NCBI GenBank assembly: GCA_032718475.1
Contig: JAUCBJ010007824.1
Location: forward strand, 1 to 64,000
Origin: Nemertoderma westbladi
Taxonomy: Eukaryota; Xenacoelomorpha; Nemertodermatida; Nemertodermatidae
Direction: 5' to 3'
DNA: 64,000 nt
Both the position numbers and the translations under genes were made by a program. Below, one piece after another: positions 41,651 through 54,101 of the stretch. Within the stretch, counting starts at the first letter, position 1, and every line of letters begins with the position of its first letter. Below the pieces are notes generated by a model that worked only from the letters and a program-made list of their open reading frames with translations, was not told the DNA's origin and did no database searches.

Positions 41651-41850
41651 CGCCTCTACTTTACAAGAAAATGCCTTTGCCATCAGTACCAGCCCATCAA
41701 TGCTCATGTGCTATAGCAGCCTCATGGAGAGAATAAGCAAGGTGGCACCGGGGTGGGTGGCCCTTGACTTTCTTGAGATAAAGGACACTGGGAGATTGAG
41801 ATGCAAAAGTCATGGTTGATGGGAGTCGTGGCATCACTATTTTATCAATA
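41651..41850 (+). pseudogene. Older LINE 3' fragment (right half)
   Basis: The first 95 bases repeat 38609-38703. The remainder (to about 41850) continues the older plus-strand LINE C-terminal region (TTGAGATAAAGGACACTGG, GATGGGAGTCGTGG), corresponding to 35250-35330 of the intact copy. Confidence 0.65.
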
Positions 41851-41965
41851 ATATACATATAATAATTAATATAATATATATATATATATATAATAGGCAT
41901 GCTGCATTAAGAAGCAAATGTGTATAATTATTATATTATTATATGTATTATATATATATATATAT
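41846..41965. repeat. TA-rich microsatellite pair
   Basis: Two blocks of alternating TA (41867-41893 and 41930-41965) separated by a 40-base spacer with a GGCATGCTGCATTAAGAAGC core. They could fold back on each other. Confidence 0.6.
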
Positions 41966-43690
41966 TCTGAGAGAACCTTCTAAGAATCGCGTACAATAAA
42001 CATTGCATTCCCTCAACCCAATGATGAATGGAAAACCGATGAGCGTTAGCAGGATGACCACCAAATACATACACCCAACATCCTGTACTGAAGTTGTCAA
42101 AGAAGAGCTCACAGAAAGGATGGAGCGCTGTGTCCCTGCCGTTGCTCGTACACAAAGATTATATCAGTACCACTCTTATATGTCATATCTGCTCTGTTAG
42201 ATTGATATTCCCAATTCTTATTAGTATGTTGGACATAAGAGGTAATGTAATGTTTCTAACCGGTTTGATACACTACATTTACAAAAATGCACTACACAAA
42301 ACACTACACTCCAATGTACACTATATACCAGTCTATAAAACTGCACTGAGTGACTGTGAAGGACATGAAATGGAAATATTAATAATACATCCAGGCGTTG
42401 ATGTATATATAACATTTTGTATTTTCTAAATTGTTTACAGTTCTGATCGAAATGGCATGGGGTGAGAGATAGATGGAGGACATTCCATTCCATAGGGTTG
42501 GAAAACGTTGAATCAGGACTAGGGAGGGGTGTTGTTGTTGTAGTTCAGTTTGGAAATTTAATAACTGACAGGTATGAGGTTCTCAGACAATTTAACTTAT
42601 ATCTTGTAGAAGGAGATAATGGCTGCAATTACAGGAAGAACTGAGGGCACAGTCATTCGCACAGCTTGAATCAGTATAGTCAGCTATGCCAACATCTTGC
42701 CTCCACATTCTCTAGTTAGGGGGAAATAGTCATGAGAAACATTATGAGAGCATGGCCCATTATTCAGTAATGGCCTATTTTTCTTTTAATAAATCCTGTA
42801 TTTTCGTTTTCGTAAATATTTTGTTGGCTGTATTTGTCAGTTGGTTGCTACAAATGATTTCAGCACAACACATTTCAACAGGATTTCAGCAGAATAATAT
42901 GGAACATAAAATATCCAACCTCCATCACAGCGGATATTTAGGCCTAAATAAGATTATAATTTGCTTAAATTATATTGTACATAACGTAATTGAACAATCA
43001 AGATCACTATTTAAGCAATAACTTATATAGTTCTACTAATCACGCTCAATACTAATCCTTTCGGATGCCAGGAGAAGCAATTAAACTCGCAGTATGTAGC
43101 CAAAGAAAACCCAGCGATCTATATGACTGGATTTATGGGTTAAGCTCCTACCTATGGTTCAAGTAGGTATACTGCGCATTCTGCAATCGGAAGCCCATCC
43201 TGCAGCAATGATTATGCGCCAAATGTAAGATCATCAAAGAAACTATTCTGCATACTATAACGCTAACAACATTTAGGATAAAGAAAATCCTGTGAAACCT
43301 GATAATAATCCGTGCTCTATCAAGCATTGTAATTTACCTACCAAAAGAGCATCAAAAGAGCATAAATACATAAACATATAAAATTGATCAGTAATCCACA
43401 TAGTAATAAAAACTATTAAAAAAATTAAACTGTTCAAAAACGTGTGCTATGTGGAGATATAATGGTGCAAAATCACCGCAAACACTAAAATATGTGTTCA
43501 GTAGGTTTAAAAATTAATATAACTTGATTTAAAACATTAATGAATTTCCATAATGTTCCGTTTTTAAGCCAGGATTTTAGAAGGGCGGTTCGTTTTTTCA
43601 AAAAAAGGGCACTTTTTAATTTGTTTAAATAATGACAATAACAATACCAATTGGTTTAGAAGACATATTAAGGTACTGTAGGAATAGGGC
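41966..43690. other. No feature recognised
   Basis: About 1.7 kb with short unsupported frames (42003-42429, 42462-42644, 42752-43021). None shows a domain or a conserved partner. Confidence 0.35.
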
Positions 43691-43699
43691 AGAGGGGGA

Positions 43700-43722
43700 G
43701 GGGGGGGGGGGGGGGGGGGGGG
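43700..43722. repeat. Poly-G tract (23 G)
   Basis: A homopolymer run preceded by GGGGGA. It explains the proline-rich minus frame at 43668-43898. Confidence 0.9.
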
Positions 43723-44044
43723 TTGGATGATCTGAAGCCCGATACAAAATGTGTGGGGTACTTTTTAAAGTACATTGGCACTGGAATAATGTGAACCCTA
43801 ACTGCTTCTAATGTAACTTTAATATTTGTTTTTACATGTGTTCGTAAAAAAGGGCACTTTCCCAAACATGTGTTCGTATAAAAGGGCACTTTTCTCAAAA
43901 GGGCGGTTCGTTCGAACCAACGAACCCCCCTGGCTACGGGCCGGAGTCATGCTAACCATTTTGTACATGTCGTTCATGTACATTTCCTGTAATTAACAAA
44001 TGCATGTATAAACTGATATCGAGTATCACGACTTGTATGAATGA

Positions 44045-44290
44045 AGTGGCACAATGGCGTAGTAGTTTAATCCCATGGCATTGCCGCAGGCACAACAGGG
44101 GAGTTTTCGTTTGGGAATGGAAGCATCAAGGGGACTAGCCAGAACTCATCTTTGCCTTATATCCTTAAATAGTCGCAAAATAATAACCAGTTTCATTATG
44201 AGAACATAGTTTTGGGGGGCCTGCACTGGAAATGATTATTCAACTTTCTGCGCAATCCCTGGCCAAACAAACAAATAAAACATTACTTTA
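44045..44290 (+). repeat. tRNA-derived SINE-like repeat, copy 1
   Basis: The head AATGGCGTAGTAGTTTAATC resembles a tRNA A-box region. The body from about 44135 (TCTTTGCCTTATATCCTTAA, AGTCGC, ACCAGTTTC) matches 49485-49530. It ends in a CTGGCCAAA/AATAAAAC tail, as does the second copy. Confidence 0.5.
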
Positions 44291-44984
44291 CTATTCTAAT
44301 TTGTATATTACAAAGTAAAAATATGAAAAGATCATAATTATAATTATATTCTGCTTGATTGAGAGTTATGATGCCCAGTATTTATCAATAGATGCAGAGA
44401 TTCGGCCAGTTTTCTAAAAAGAATTGTGAGATATCTACACAGCAAACTGTCATGTGGCCTTTGCATCAGATAAACATAATTAAATTCACCGCCTCAGTAA
44501 GCACTGATGTATAAGGTTTCGGGGCTCTATGTCCAAACAATAAACTGCTAACGATTCCCATCCTCTTGCTAGCGATGATAACAGAATGAATTGCTCAATT
44601 ATTCGCGGCAGTATCGTATGCTAAGGGAAGGGATGGAAGGAAGGAAGTGTCAAGCTATGCACAGTAATTATTTAGTGCTGGTTGACATATGGCACATTAA
44701 ACGAATTCTCTCAATGGCAGTTATGTTGTGGGATAATAGCCCACCCATCCTGTAGGCCTAGCTATAGCGTGGAAGAAGACTTCCAGCACAGTGGTAGTGG
44801 CTCATCTGATCTGATTATGCGTTCCGTATATGATGGATATTGCAATATTTCCGCTAAATAATAATACCTACCACACACTTCGAGGACTCATGGACATACT
44901 GAAAAGCCAATAAGAAATTCAATTGTTTTTATTTTTCAGTGCCTCAGATTCACTATAGCTCAGATTCAGTTTCAAGATTCAATG

Positions 44985-45065
44985 CTTATAAATCGGTCAG
45001 TAGTTGATGAAATTAAAACCAAACTTGGTACACATGTAGTCTATCAAAAGTTTAGAAATTCTACA
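44985..45065 (+). repeat. Fragment shared with the leader DNA transposon
   Basis: The stretch TTGATGAAATTAAAACCAAA followed by CTTGGTACACATGTAGTCT and AAAAGTTTAGAAATTCT matches two internal segments of the transposon at about 14310-14375 and 14475-14530. It shows that the transposon interior is dispersed elsewhere. Confidence 0.65.
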
Positions 45066-45325
45066 CACAGATATACTTTTATAGTTCATGTCTCGGCCGC
45101 TAGAAGGCGAATAACCAGGTCTACTAATTGTACTCATCTATCTTGTGTTGCAAAAAGTCCCCATATTCGTGTTTTTTGTTGTTTAATCGAAAATTTATAT
45201 ATATTATACTGAATGAAAATACTAATATTATTATACAGAAATAAATATGTAATTAAATAAATATGTATTAGGCCTATATAGCAAATAGTTACAAAGAAAA
45301 TGCGTGGATAAATGTGTACGTACAG

Positions 45326-45495
45326 CCTGGAAGTGTAACCGACAATTAGGGCTCGATCGGAGCTCCGGCCTCCGGCTCCGGCCATTTTGGCACATCCTGG
45401 AAGTGTAACCGACGATTATGGCTCGATCGGAGCTCCGGCCTCCGGCTCCGGCCATTTTGGCACATCCGGCGCCTGCACATCCGGCGCCTGCACCG
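45326..45495. repeat. 70-bp GC-rich tandem duplication
   Basis: Two units (45326-45395, 45396-45465), almost identical, with a CTCCGGCCTCCGGCTCCGGCC core, are followed by two copies of a 15-bp unit CCGGCGCCTGCACAT. GC content contrasts strongly with the AT-rich surroundings. Confidence 0.8.
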
Positions 45496-48400
45496 GCCCC
45501 GGTAAAAATATTGCCGGAGTTAATTTTTTATAAAGTATTATATTTCGTGCATATACTTCTGCAGTACTAATCTGGCGAATTATTTACACTATAGTAAAGC
45601 TTAAGCATCAAGCATACTGCAACTATTGACCTACAGTATTTACTTACAGTCACTGGCCAGCTAACCCACAGACTGACTCTGAGTCATACAATAACAATCT
45701 GACAGCAGCACTACAGGTCTCCCTCCACCTCTGCCAGTACAGTCTGCATGACAGTGTGAACTTTAAATGTTTCAGTTTAGCAGGTAATATGGTAGCTTTA
45801 AACACATTTCAAGGTCAACACATACACAAAAACTGTTAACTGTATGCAGTGCATCTGCAGTATGGTACTGGTACAGTGTAAAAAGTGTAAATGCTACAGT
45901 ATGTAGTTAGGAATAAGAGTGTTATAAAATTTGCAGTAATTACTTATATTAAAGATGATGAGAAGTGCTCGGAATGAAATAAAAAATACGTGATATTCGC
46001 GAACTGTTAGGCTGTTAGGCATAAATCTAAATTCGGCTCAGCTGGTATGAAGTTAATCTTACAAGCATATTGAGTGGTACTTCTCTTACAGAGACGTAAG
46101 TATCAAATATATATGCAAATGTGATCGATTATAATTACATATTCCCAGTTGTACGAAATGTAATCTAAAATGTGAAAGGATATAATTAATGCATTGACTA
46201 GTATGATACCAGGCAGCAGCAGGCACAGCATATGATTAAGTATCATCTTATAGTTTGAGCCATATATAATATATATCTATGTCCACGTACAATGTACTGT
46301 ACAGTAGGGTATAGAGCAGACGAAGCATACCAAGTAGGTCTTAAGATCAGCAGGTTGTATGAAATACCATATCCCAGGTAATGCAATAACGCCGTGATGG
46401 GAATACACAAAATATTATGTTTGATCAGGGTGAACGACAGTAATATGTCAGCTCTCTGCTTCAGGCGAGGTCTCTGTGTAGAATGTAGATAACTCCTCGG
46501 GTCAATGCAATATGCCAAAAGTCAGATAACAGCCATATACTGCTGGTTAATTTATTCAAACGAGTTTCATCTTGGACAAACACAACTATTGATTTAAGGA
46601 CGTATCATTATTTCAAGCAAATTACTAAAGTTATATTTATTTTAATTTCTAAGAGTCCATTTAAGTTGGATATGCATCTCCTATATTTCATAAAATCTCG
46701 ATTGAGGGTAAATTATGCATTGAATTTCTGTACATACACTCAACGTCAACTTAGTCAGAGAAGCTGACGTATTTTAAAAATATATATAAAAATATATAAA
46801 ATATATATATATAATATATTTATATAAAATATATAGAAATTTGTAGGACGAAATATAAAAATTATAATACTATATATTATAATATATTTAAAAATTATCG
46901 TATTACAATAATTATTAATACAAAATTAAGAATTTTTCCTCTCGATGCAAATTTATACAATCTCAAAAGTCGAATTTAATAAATCCTTTTTTCCGTTCGA
47001 ATATCAATAAATGAAATAAAAAACCAATGAAATCAAATGTAAGCAATTCATAATGTTTTATTGGAGTTGTGAGAATCAAATCTAATCGAAAGAAACATGC
47101 AAAGCTACAAAATAATATGGGTGTCTGTCTACTGCTCAACAAAATTCCTCTAGTAATAAGGTAGATAGATGTATAGATAGAAACTACAAAGTAACAGCCT
47201 ATAAGACTGGTAACTCCATCCATCTGATGTTATCAGATAACTTATCAATGCTTTGAAGATTGTCCTGGTAGCTCAAATCTATGCAGAGAGACATATTATA
47301 CACAGTAAGCAACGGGCACTTATAAAGGGCGTATCTGTCCTTTTTGTACTTCCTTATTTCACTGATAAATCCGCAGTAAAAAAGCATTAAAGTAATACCC
47401 GTCAACAAACATATCCATATACAACACTCAAAGACACTCAACAACCCCATTTGTGTATAACAACGGACACTGCCATGCCCCCAGAACAACCAGCGCTTAA
47501 CAACAAAACAGATTAATAAATGCAACTAACAGCTGTTTTTTTAAATTAAAGCAGAACTATCTCGCATATTTGCCCAGAGCCATATGACGTCAGATCAGAA
47601 TGCAAAGGCGCCTACGTTCCGCCCGCCCACCTTTGAAACTGCGTAATTACTGCAATCTTACATTGATTTAATCGCTACAAGAGCTCAGGAATTCAGGATT
47701 ACAAAGTATCCAAGTTGCTATTGGGATTTTTAAAGACAGTTAGTAGTACTTTAAGATTTATTATCAGAAATATCCATCCACTGATTGTACATTTATCTTT
47801 AAATGTAATCAATTTAATCATTGATAGATGTAGGATTATCAAATAGACCAATTGAAATGAAAATGAACAATGAAATTATATTATTAAAAATATTATTGCC
47901 TGTCAGAAATGAGAATTTAATAAGAATTTGCTCATTTAGGTTTAATCATTATATCATTCTATTGACTTGGGGTGCTCAGCAGTTCGCCTCTCTCCCGCTA
48001 GCTGGGACCAAGGCAACGGTAAAAAAAAGGCAATTGATTCAAGTTCTATGTTAAGAACTCGTATAAATGACATTAATTATTAGGGTTAATTATACGAAAA
48101 TTCGACAAATTATATTTTGATGTTTTTTATGATTTCCTAAGAAACTGGATCATAACATTTATCTTAAATGTATTTTTTGCAGGTTACAGTTAACAATAAA
48201 CCATCTTCAGGCGACATGAATAACTTTTGAGAAAAAGCGAGTAAAAGTTAACTGTAACCTAATTGTATTGAATCTCGTATATTATTAATATAATAATAAA
48301 TAACCTGTATAATATTTACACGTATAATTTATTTATATAAAGAAGGACTAGTGAACGTAAGTTATCACACTAATTATCGTCTTTATTTATTTGCTATTTT

Positions 48401-49150
48401 TATTCTATAACTGATTGTATATATCGCAAAATTAATATTATATTGTGAGTACAATGTTTAGAATATTTTTTAAAAAAGTTTGTTAAAATTTGAGAAACCT
48501 TCACTGATTTAGGGAAAAATATTTTTATAAATTTTATAAAAATAACACCAAATTTTGTAAACATTTTAGCAGTCATTTTGTGCATTTTTTTCAAAACGGA
48601 AAAAATTATAAAAATTTCGTAGTTTATTCGATATCTGGAACAAGAATATTTAGACAATGCAATCAAAATTTATAGTAATTTTTTGTTGTTTTGGCCACTC
48701 ATATCATGGCCCATTGTACATCGTAGCGTTTCAGATTATTAAAAGAGGTTTGCTGCATTTCCTATATCTTACCTACACTTCATCTACATCTTACCTATAT
48801 CTTTATAACGACTAAACTTAGCAACCGAATACATCAATAATTGTCCAGATTTTCTTACATTGTCGTGGTTAATTAGTAATTCTACACCTTGAGATAAGAA
48901 GCAATGTAAATAGTCAGAGCATCAAGGTTACACTAAAGCATCATCCTAATCACTCAGATATTAATTTCCGTAGTCAAACGACAGTTAATTGAAAATAATG
49001 CTTAACACACCAAAGCAATCACGTACTACCTTGGAAACAATAACACATGCTAAGAGCAACAGAACATACAGTACCATCAATGAAAAGTGACATCAGTAGT
49101 GCTTTAGAGGAATCCTAATTAAGTTACATTGTAAAATCCTCGGATTTTTG
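45496..49150. other. Long AT-rich stretch without recognisable genes
   Basis: Short frames only (46243-46518, 46963-47525, 47821-48054, 48400-48666); none has a recognisable domain. A perfect 14-bp inverted repeat (AGGTTACAGTTAAC, 48181-48194 and 48247-48260) brackets 52 bases. A perfect TGACGTCA lies near 47586 but has no convincing gene beside it. Confidence 0.35.
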
Positions 49151-49164
49151 TACACAATTGAGTA

Positions 49165-49337
49165 CAGGTACGATACAGTACAGTACAGTACAGTACAGAT
49201 CCGGTACGGTACAGTACAGTACAGTACAGATCCGGTACGGTACAGTACAGTACAGTACAGTTCAGATCCGGTACGGTACGGTACAGTACAGTACAGTACA
49301 GTACAGTACAGTACAGATCCGGTACGGTACAGTACAG
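49165..49337. repeat. (TACAG)n microsatellite with ATCCGGTACGG interruptions
   Basis: TACAG repeats broken four times by TACAGATCCGGTACGG, giving a higher-order repeat of about 40-60 bp. Open frames through it on both strands are artefacts. Confidence 0.9.
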
Positions 49338-49454
49338 CTCGAAAAATATTAGTTGTAATATTAAATCTATAGTGAAAGTAACCCACCTTGGTGCGGTTGT
49401 TAAATTCGTTGCCTTGGATTCTCATCTCTGGTGACTCATACGTTTGGGTAAGTT

Positions 49455-49615
49455 TTAGAGAAACTAGCAAGGGCTTGTCTTTGCATGTATCCTGAAATGG
49501 TCGCTAAATGAGTACCAGTTTCCCCTGGGGAGTTAGGGGGACAACAGTGGAATAAGTAGCATAAATTTCTACGTAATCAAAGGCCAACTGTCTGGCCGAA
49601 TAAAACTTTACTTCA
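49455..49615 (+). repeat. tRNA-derived SINE-like repeat, copy 2
   Basis: The body matches 44125-44290 (GTCTTTGCATGTATCCTGAA, GGTCGCTAAATGAGTACC, AGTTTC) and the tail has CTGGCCGAATAAAAC against CTGGCCAAACAAACAAATAAAAC. The head is truncated. Confidence 0.5.
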
Positions 49616-51585
49616 CTTTAATTAATTAATTTGTAATACAATAAATAATATAATTATTCGCAATTACATATATACAAAAAAAAGTAAGGTAAATCGAAAC
49701 CAATAATAGTTGCAATAATAGAAAGTTTATTTACGGATTGGCAGTGGAGAACCACCCAGTCATATACAAGAAAATTCATTAGGCATTTGGTGAAAAGCAA
49801 ATTCTTCGAAAACATCCCACAACCGACAACTGACAGTCGACCGACGACCGACAACCGCTAAACAAAAATAAATCTGTTTTCCTAACACTCGTTTATTGTT
49901 TTGGTTAGTTAGAATAACCTGAAGCTGCAACTGTACCTTACTGTACCATTAATGTTAATAACGGTAGTCGTCGGTTTTCGGCGTATCGTATAAACCCCTT
50001 GTACATTGCAGGCAGATACAGCACAAGTAAAATGAAAAATACAGATTGTTCTGTTCTACTATTTAAATCAAAATGAAATAAGAAAGAAAATGAAATAAGT
50101 AATTCCAAATGGTGACTCCGTGTTATAGAAGTTTCGAATATTGTCTGAAAGGAAAATAACTCAATGATAAATAAATTTGTTTGGGTTTGGCGACGCCTAT
50201 ATGAAAGTCTACTTCGATTACAATATTATTTAATAGAACCCTTAACTATCTCTAAGAACTCGCCGATATTGAGTTCTGACGGTTTTATAGGGACGCAGTA
50301 AATAATGGCAGATTGCAAGCAAGGAAGGAGTTGGCATGAAACGTAAAGCGAAAATAACTCAGATATGTTTAACTCACCACTCAACTGCGTCTTTGATTAT
50401 ATTCAAAGTTTTTTGACAAATCGAATACAATACATTCATTAAAAAAAATTTAACAATTAAATTAAATATTCAGCTGTCATTTTATCTATTATTTATACGA
50501 ATTTTATATTGGTTATTAGATTCGAAATACTGAAAGAATAAATTAAACTTGTAACAAAAGGAAAATTGTGAAGTAAAGTTACGGTCAGTCGCACATCCTG
50601 CGCTGTACATCACGCTCAAATGACAGTGGAACTACCGTGCACGAATTTTATATTCAAGTACCTTATTGGCCTTCAATTGCGACCAACCAGAACCGAGTTA
50701 GAAATCGATAACGGATATGTGGATCCGTTTGTGTGTGTGCGTGCGCTCGCGAGCGCATACAATATGGTCCGGGCGTCCCAGTTGGTTAATGTGACAATAA
50801 AGCCGGCCGTTAAAACCCGGGTGCTCTCAGAGGTTGCCAAACCGGACGCTTTAATGATATACCCTAATGGGACTAGCTAGTAACTGCAATCGCTCCCACA
50901 TAAATTAAGTTCAAAGACAAATACAGCAGACAGGCGTGAGTTCATTACTCATAGGTTGAGTAAGATATATCGCTAGGCTATTCCTTATACAACAACTGCA
51001 GTTTGCAGAGGTGTAAATGATAGCAATTGGATTCCTTGCAAGGATAAGCCGTGGCAACATTTTAATTATTAAAAGCCACGCACGCCTGAGAAGGAATAAT
51101 TGAAACTGCACTCCGTTTGTATTTTAAGCAAACAGGCTTTGATGGTGATATGGTGGGTGAGTTTGCGTAGTGCAGTTCAAATGCATCCTGATTAATCCTG
51201 CTACTTACGGCGCCTGCTGTTTAATGATAGAGTAGGAAGGATTATTACAGCATTTGTAACTTACCACGCACACGGGGCGAGGGGGGAGGGGTGACCTGTA
51301 ACGGGGTGGGATGGAGTATTCGGATATATTCACTGCAGGAAAGTCGAGAGTCTGTGACATTAATTATTAAACATAATGAAACTACTGTTCCATACCTTTG
51401 AAAAACATGTTATTGGGGGACATCGCGGACATCAATAATATGAAAGCATAACTCACAAGCACATATCAGTTTCAACAAGTCGATTGTGGTTGCTCAGGGC
51501 ACTAGAAGTAGCAACAGATCAAAATGATCAATGAATACCAATTGATCTGCTGCTGTTATATGATTTGGGGAAAATATTTAGTTAC
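49616..51585. other. No feature recognised
   Basis: A plus frame at 50620-50880 (86 codons, MTVELPCTNFIFKYLIGLQL) is slightly more GC-rich than its surroundings, but I do not recognise it and there is no second copy. The rest is AT-rich with no supported feature. Confidence 0.3.
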
Positions 51586-51589
51586 GGGA

Positions 51590-51606
51590 GGGGGGGGGGG
51601 GGGGGG
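51590..51606. repeat. Poly-G tract (17 G)
   Basis: Homopolymer run in non-coding sequence. Confidence 0.9.
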
Positions 51607-51906
51607 TGGTAGCCCAACCAAAAACAAAAATTCGTCTAACATTTCCGATCAAAATACAGAATTATCATGGTGAATCCAAATCCACACACCGTTTCTCCAA
51701 AACTTGTTTGGTTTTCAAGATATCTTGGGAAGATATCAGGTACCGATACAAAGTATGAAATGAAAATAATATGAAAATAATATATTAATTTTTTAAATTA
51801 TAGAATGGACTTCGCTCTGTAAAATTACTATTTAATGTTGTAATAAGTTAGGAACATGACTAACTATATAAATAGGAACGACCGTATTTATTTTGAAATT
51901 TTCCTT

Positions 51907-52050
51907 GGGGGCAATGTATTGTTTGGTTGGTAAGTGTCATTGGGGGGCAATTGTCCGACGAGCAATTGTCTGGAGGGTAATTGTACGGGGGCAATTGTCT
52001 ACGGGGGCAATAGTCATGGGGTCAATTGTCCGGGGGGCAATTATACTGTG
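51907..52050. repeat. Short GGGGGCAATTGTC minisatellite
   Basis: Seven or so units of a (G)3-5 CAATTGTC core at 14-20 bp spacing, ending before 52050. The plus frame 51934-52257 translates it as Gly/Asn/Cys repeats and is not a credible gene. Confidence 0.75.
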
Positions 52051-52289
52051 ACGACAGAGTATAATAGTACCGATAAATACGGTTTTTGCATACTCCAGGG
52101 TCGGATTATGTTTTCGGCTCCTGGTAGCCCCAAATTTCGGGCCCTTCCCCCACCCACCCCATTTTATTGGACCCCGTTAGAAAAAAAAAGTAATTTAAAA
52201 TTTATTATTATTATTTTGTACAAAGGATTTCGTTACAAAATTCCACGTTGCTTTTAAGTACCTAAAGGCGGCCCCAAATAGGGTCATGA

Positions 52290-52495
52290 TAAAATACACC
52301 CGGAGGCGCTCGGAGAAGTAATCTGGAGGTCAAGGGTTCAAATCCTATCTGTTGCCCACGTTTTTTTTCGCAAGTAATAAGACATGTACAATAACACGTT
52401 CGTGGGGTCTTCGCGCTCCACGAGGCTCAGTTATGAGATACAAATTAAAATTTAGCGATTGCATCACAAAATCAGTATTTTGATAAATTTAACCA
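52290..52495 (+). repeat. SINE-like repeat with tRNA T-arm motif, copy 2
   Basis: GGTTCAAATCC at 52335-52345 is a perfect Pol III B box/tRNA T-loop, followed by CTATCTGTTGCCCACG and a T run (termination-like). No matching 5' tRNA half is found, so this is a tRNA-like relic, not a tRNA gene. The following segment 52394-52495 matches 37589-37690. Confidence 0.5.
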
Positions 52496-52752
52496 CACCG
52501 CCAATCAATCAAAAAAGGTGGATAGTAGGCCTACGTGTTCAGCCCTTTTAATCTGCACCCCAACCCAAAGGCACAAACGGCGCCACAGTATATGATATTG
52601 ATGGCAGTTAGGTATTGAGAGTGAATTTGTGTTTTATGGGTAAATCAAGATCGTAGACTGCTCAATTTGTCAGAAATATAGAAAATATCTTATGCCGATG
52701 TTGATGCAGTAAATGATATTGAAATAATTAAATTAATATACCGGTGCCACCA

Positions 52753-52931
52753 TAGTCAACGCAGTACTCGTCTTCTTTATAAGCCTCTTTATGCTCGTCC
52801 TGTTTTGCATTTAAATATCTTTCCTAAACGCAGCAGACTGACAATCTTTATAACTATCGATGCGTTCAATATGCGAAGATAGGTGGTTTATAGGAGTATA
52901 GTCAACGCAGTACTCGTCTTCATTACAAGCC
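52753..52931. repeat. ~35-bp direct repeat flanking the left side of LTR C
   Basis: ATAGTCAACGCAGTACTCGT and the following CTTC.TTA.AAGCCT occur at about 52753-52792 and 52898-52931, 146 bp apart. The second copy abuts the LTR start. It may be a local duplication at the insertion site. The meaning is unclear. Confidence 0.6.
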
Positions 52932-54101
52932 TGTAAAGGCTTTTGCGGATCTAGCTAGTTATTTTCCCCGCAAAGTACTCTGTAGGTGTTTCAGTGGATA
53001 TAAAAAGCCATTTCTTCTGTATGTGTACTTTAGTGGACATAACTAGCTGTGTACTTTAGCGGACATAACTAGCGATCTTATGTCGCAATAAGCCAAAATC
53101 CTCTTGATACAGTGTAGTTACCATGACGACATCTAACAGCTGATATGTCCACGTGTAACATTTCTTTGTTCTTTGTTCTCTCTTTGTTCGGTCGACCAAT
53201 CAGAGCGTTTTTTGACTCTGTGTTGGAGATTGTATACAGAAACTCATGCGATTCAGTCAGTATGTGTATTTTTGTCCACAGCCATAAGACCGGCTTTGGA
53301 ATTCTGTGTTTTCAGGCTTTAGCCAAAAATTAGTAGGCTTGATCATAGAAACGTATAACTGTTATCAATTCAATTCATACCAAACCAACTCAGTACATAT
53401 GCATTATGCTTTCACCGCATTATTTCACTGCTATTTATGGTTTATTCGGTTATTAATTATATCAGTTGATGGAATCTTGTTATATTTGGATAATATCTAT
53501 AAATAATCAGAAAACCCCAATCTTCTTGATATACTGAAGGTTAGAGAGACCGGTTACATATAAAAATTGCGACTTACATTATATTGGTTTTGGAGTGAAT
53601 CTAATGCTATTTCATAGGCACTACATGAGTCGGTTGTTGTTCTCTTTATATGTGACTAAAATTAGTGAAGGTCGGCAGATCGGTGTGCAGCATTGTGCGG
53701 TAGTGTGCATGATTGTGACTGATAACAAAGCATCTCCTAAAGAATGTGCTTTATACGTGAATCCATAGCCATCCCGTTGTGTCTAGTGTAAGTCATAACT
53801 CTGTTTACATATTTAGAGCGCCACGTCCTAAAGGAACTGTTAATATTTCCCGAAAGTGAATAATATTGTCAGAAATTATATATTAACGATCAGTCGAATA
53901 ATACAGTAGGCCTACACCGCAATAAGGTCAAAGCTTCCGAATCCAGTCTTCCGGGTATATCCAGCGGGTGAATGGTCGCGCATAGACTGGCTTCGGCTAA
54001 TGTAGTGTATCAAATACTCGTCATAGGCTAAAGTCGATTTATAATCTAGAAGACATCCAAATTTGGCAGGTTAAACTGCTAAAGGTCTGAAAGCACGAAC
54101 A
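52932..54101 (+). repeat. Family 1 LTR (copy C), 5' LTR
   Basis: Starts TGTAAAGGCTTTTGCGG and ends GCACGAACA. 1,170 bp, same orientation and same block order as LTR A over the full length, including its U3. Frames inside (53145-53506) are not conserved in LTR A. Confidence 0.87.

Noticed and set aside
47580-47640. CRE-like TGACGTCA promoter
   Set aside because: A single 8-bp match with no supported gene downstream.
49093-49470. Tyr/Cys/Val-rich frame
   Set aside because: Product of the TACAG microsatellite.
50620-50880. 86-codon frame as a host gene
   Set aside because: No domain, no second exon or conserved copy visible; kept only as a remark.
52300-52360. Functional tRNA gene
   Set aside because: Only the T-arm/B box is good; no matching acceptor stem, D-arm or anticodon arm.
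53145-53506. Small frames inside LTR C
   Set aside because: Not conserved in LTR A or B and they lie in regulatory sequence.
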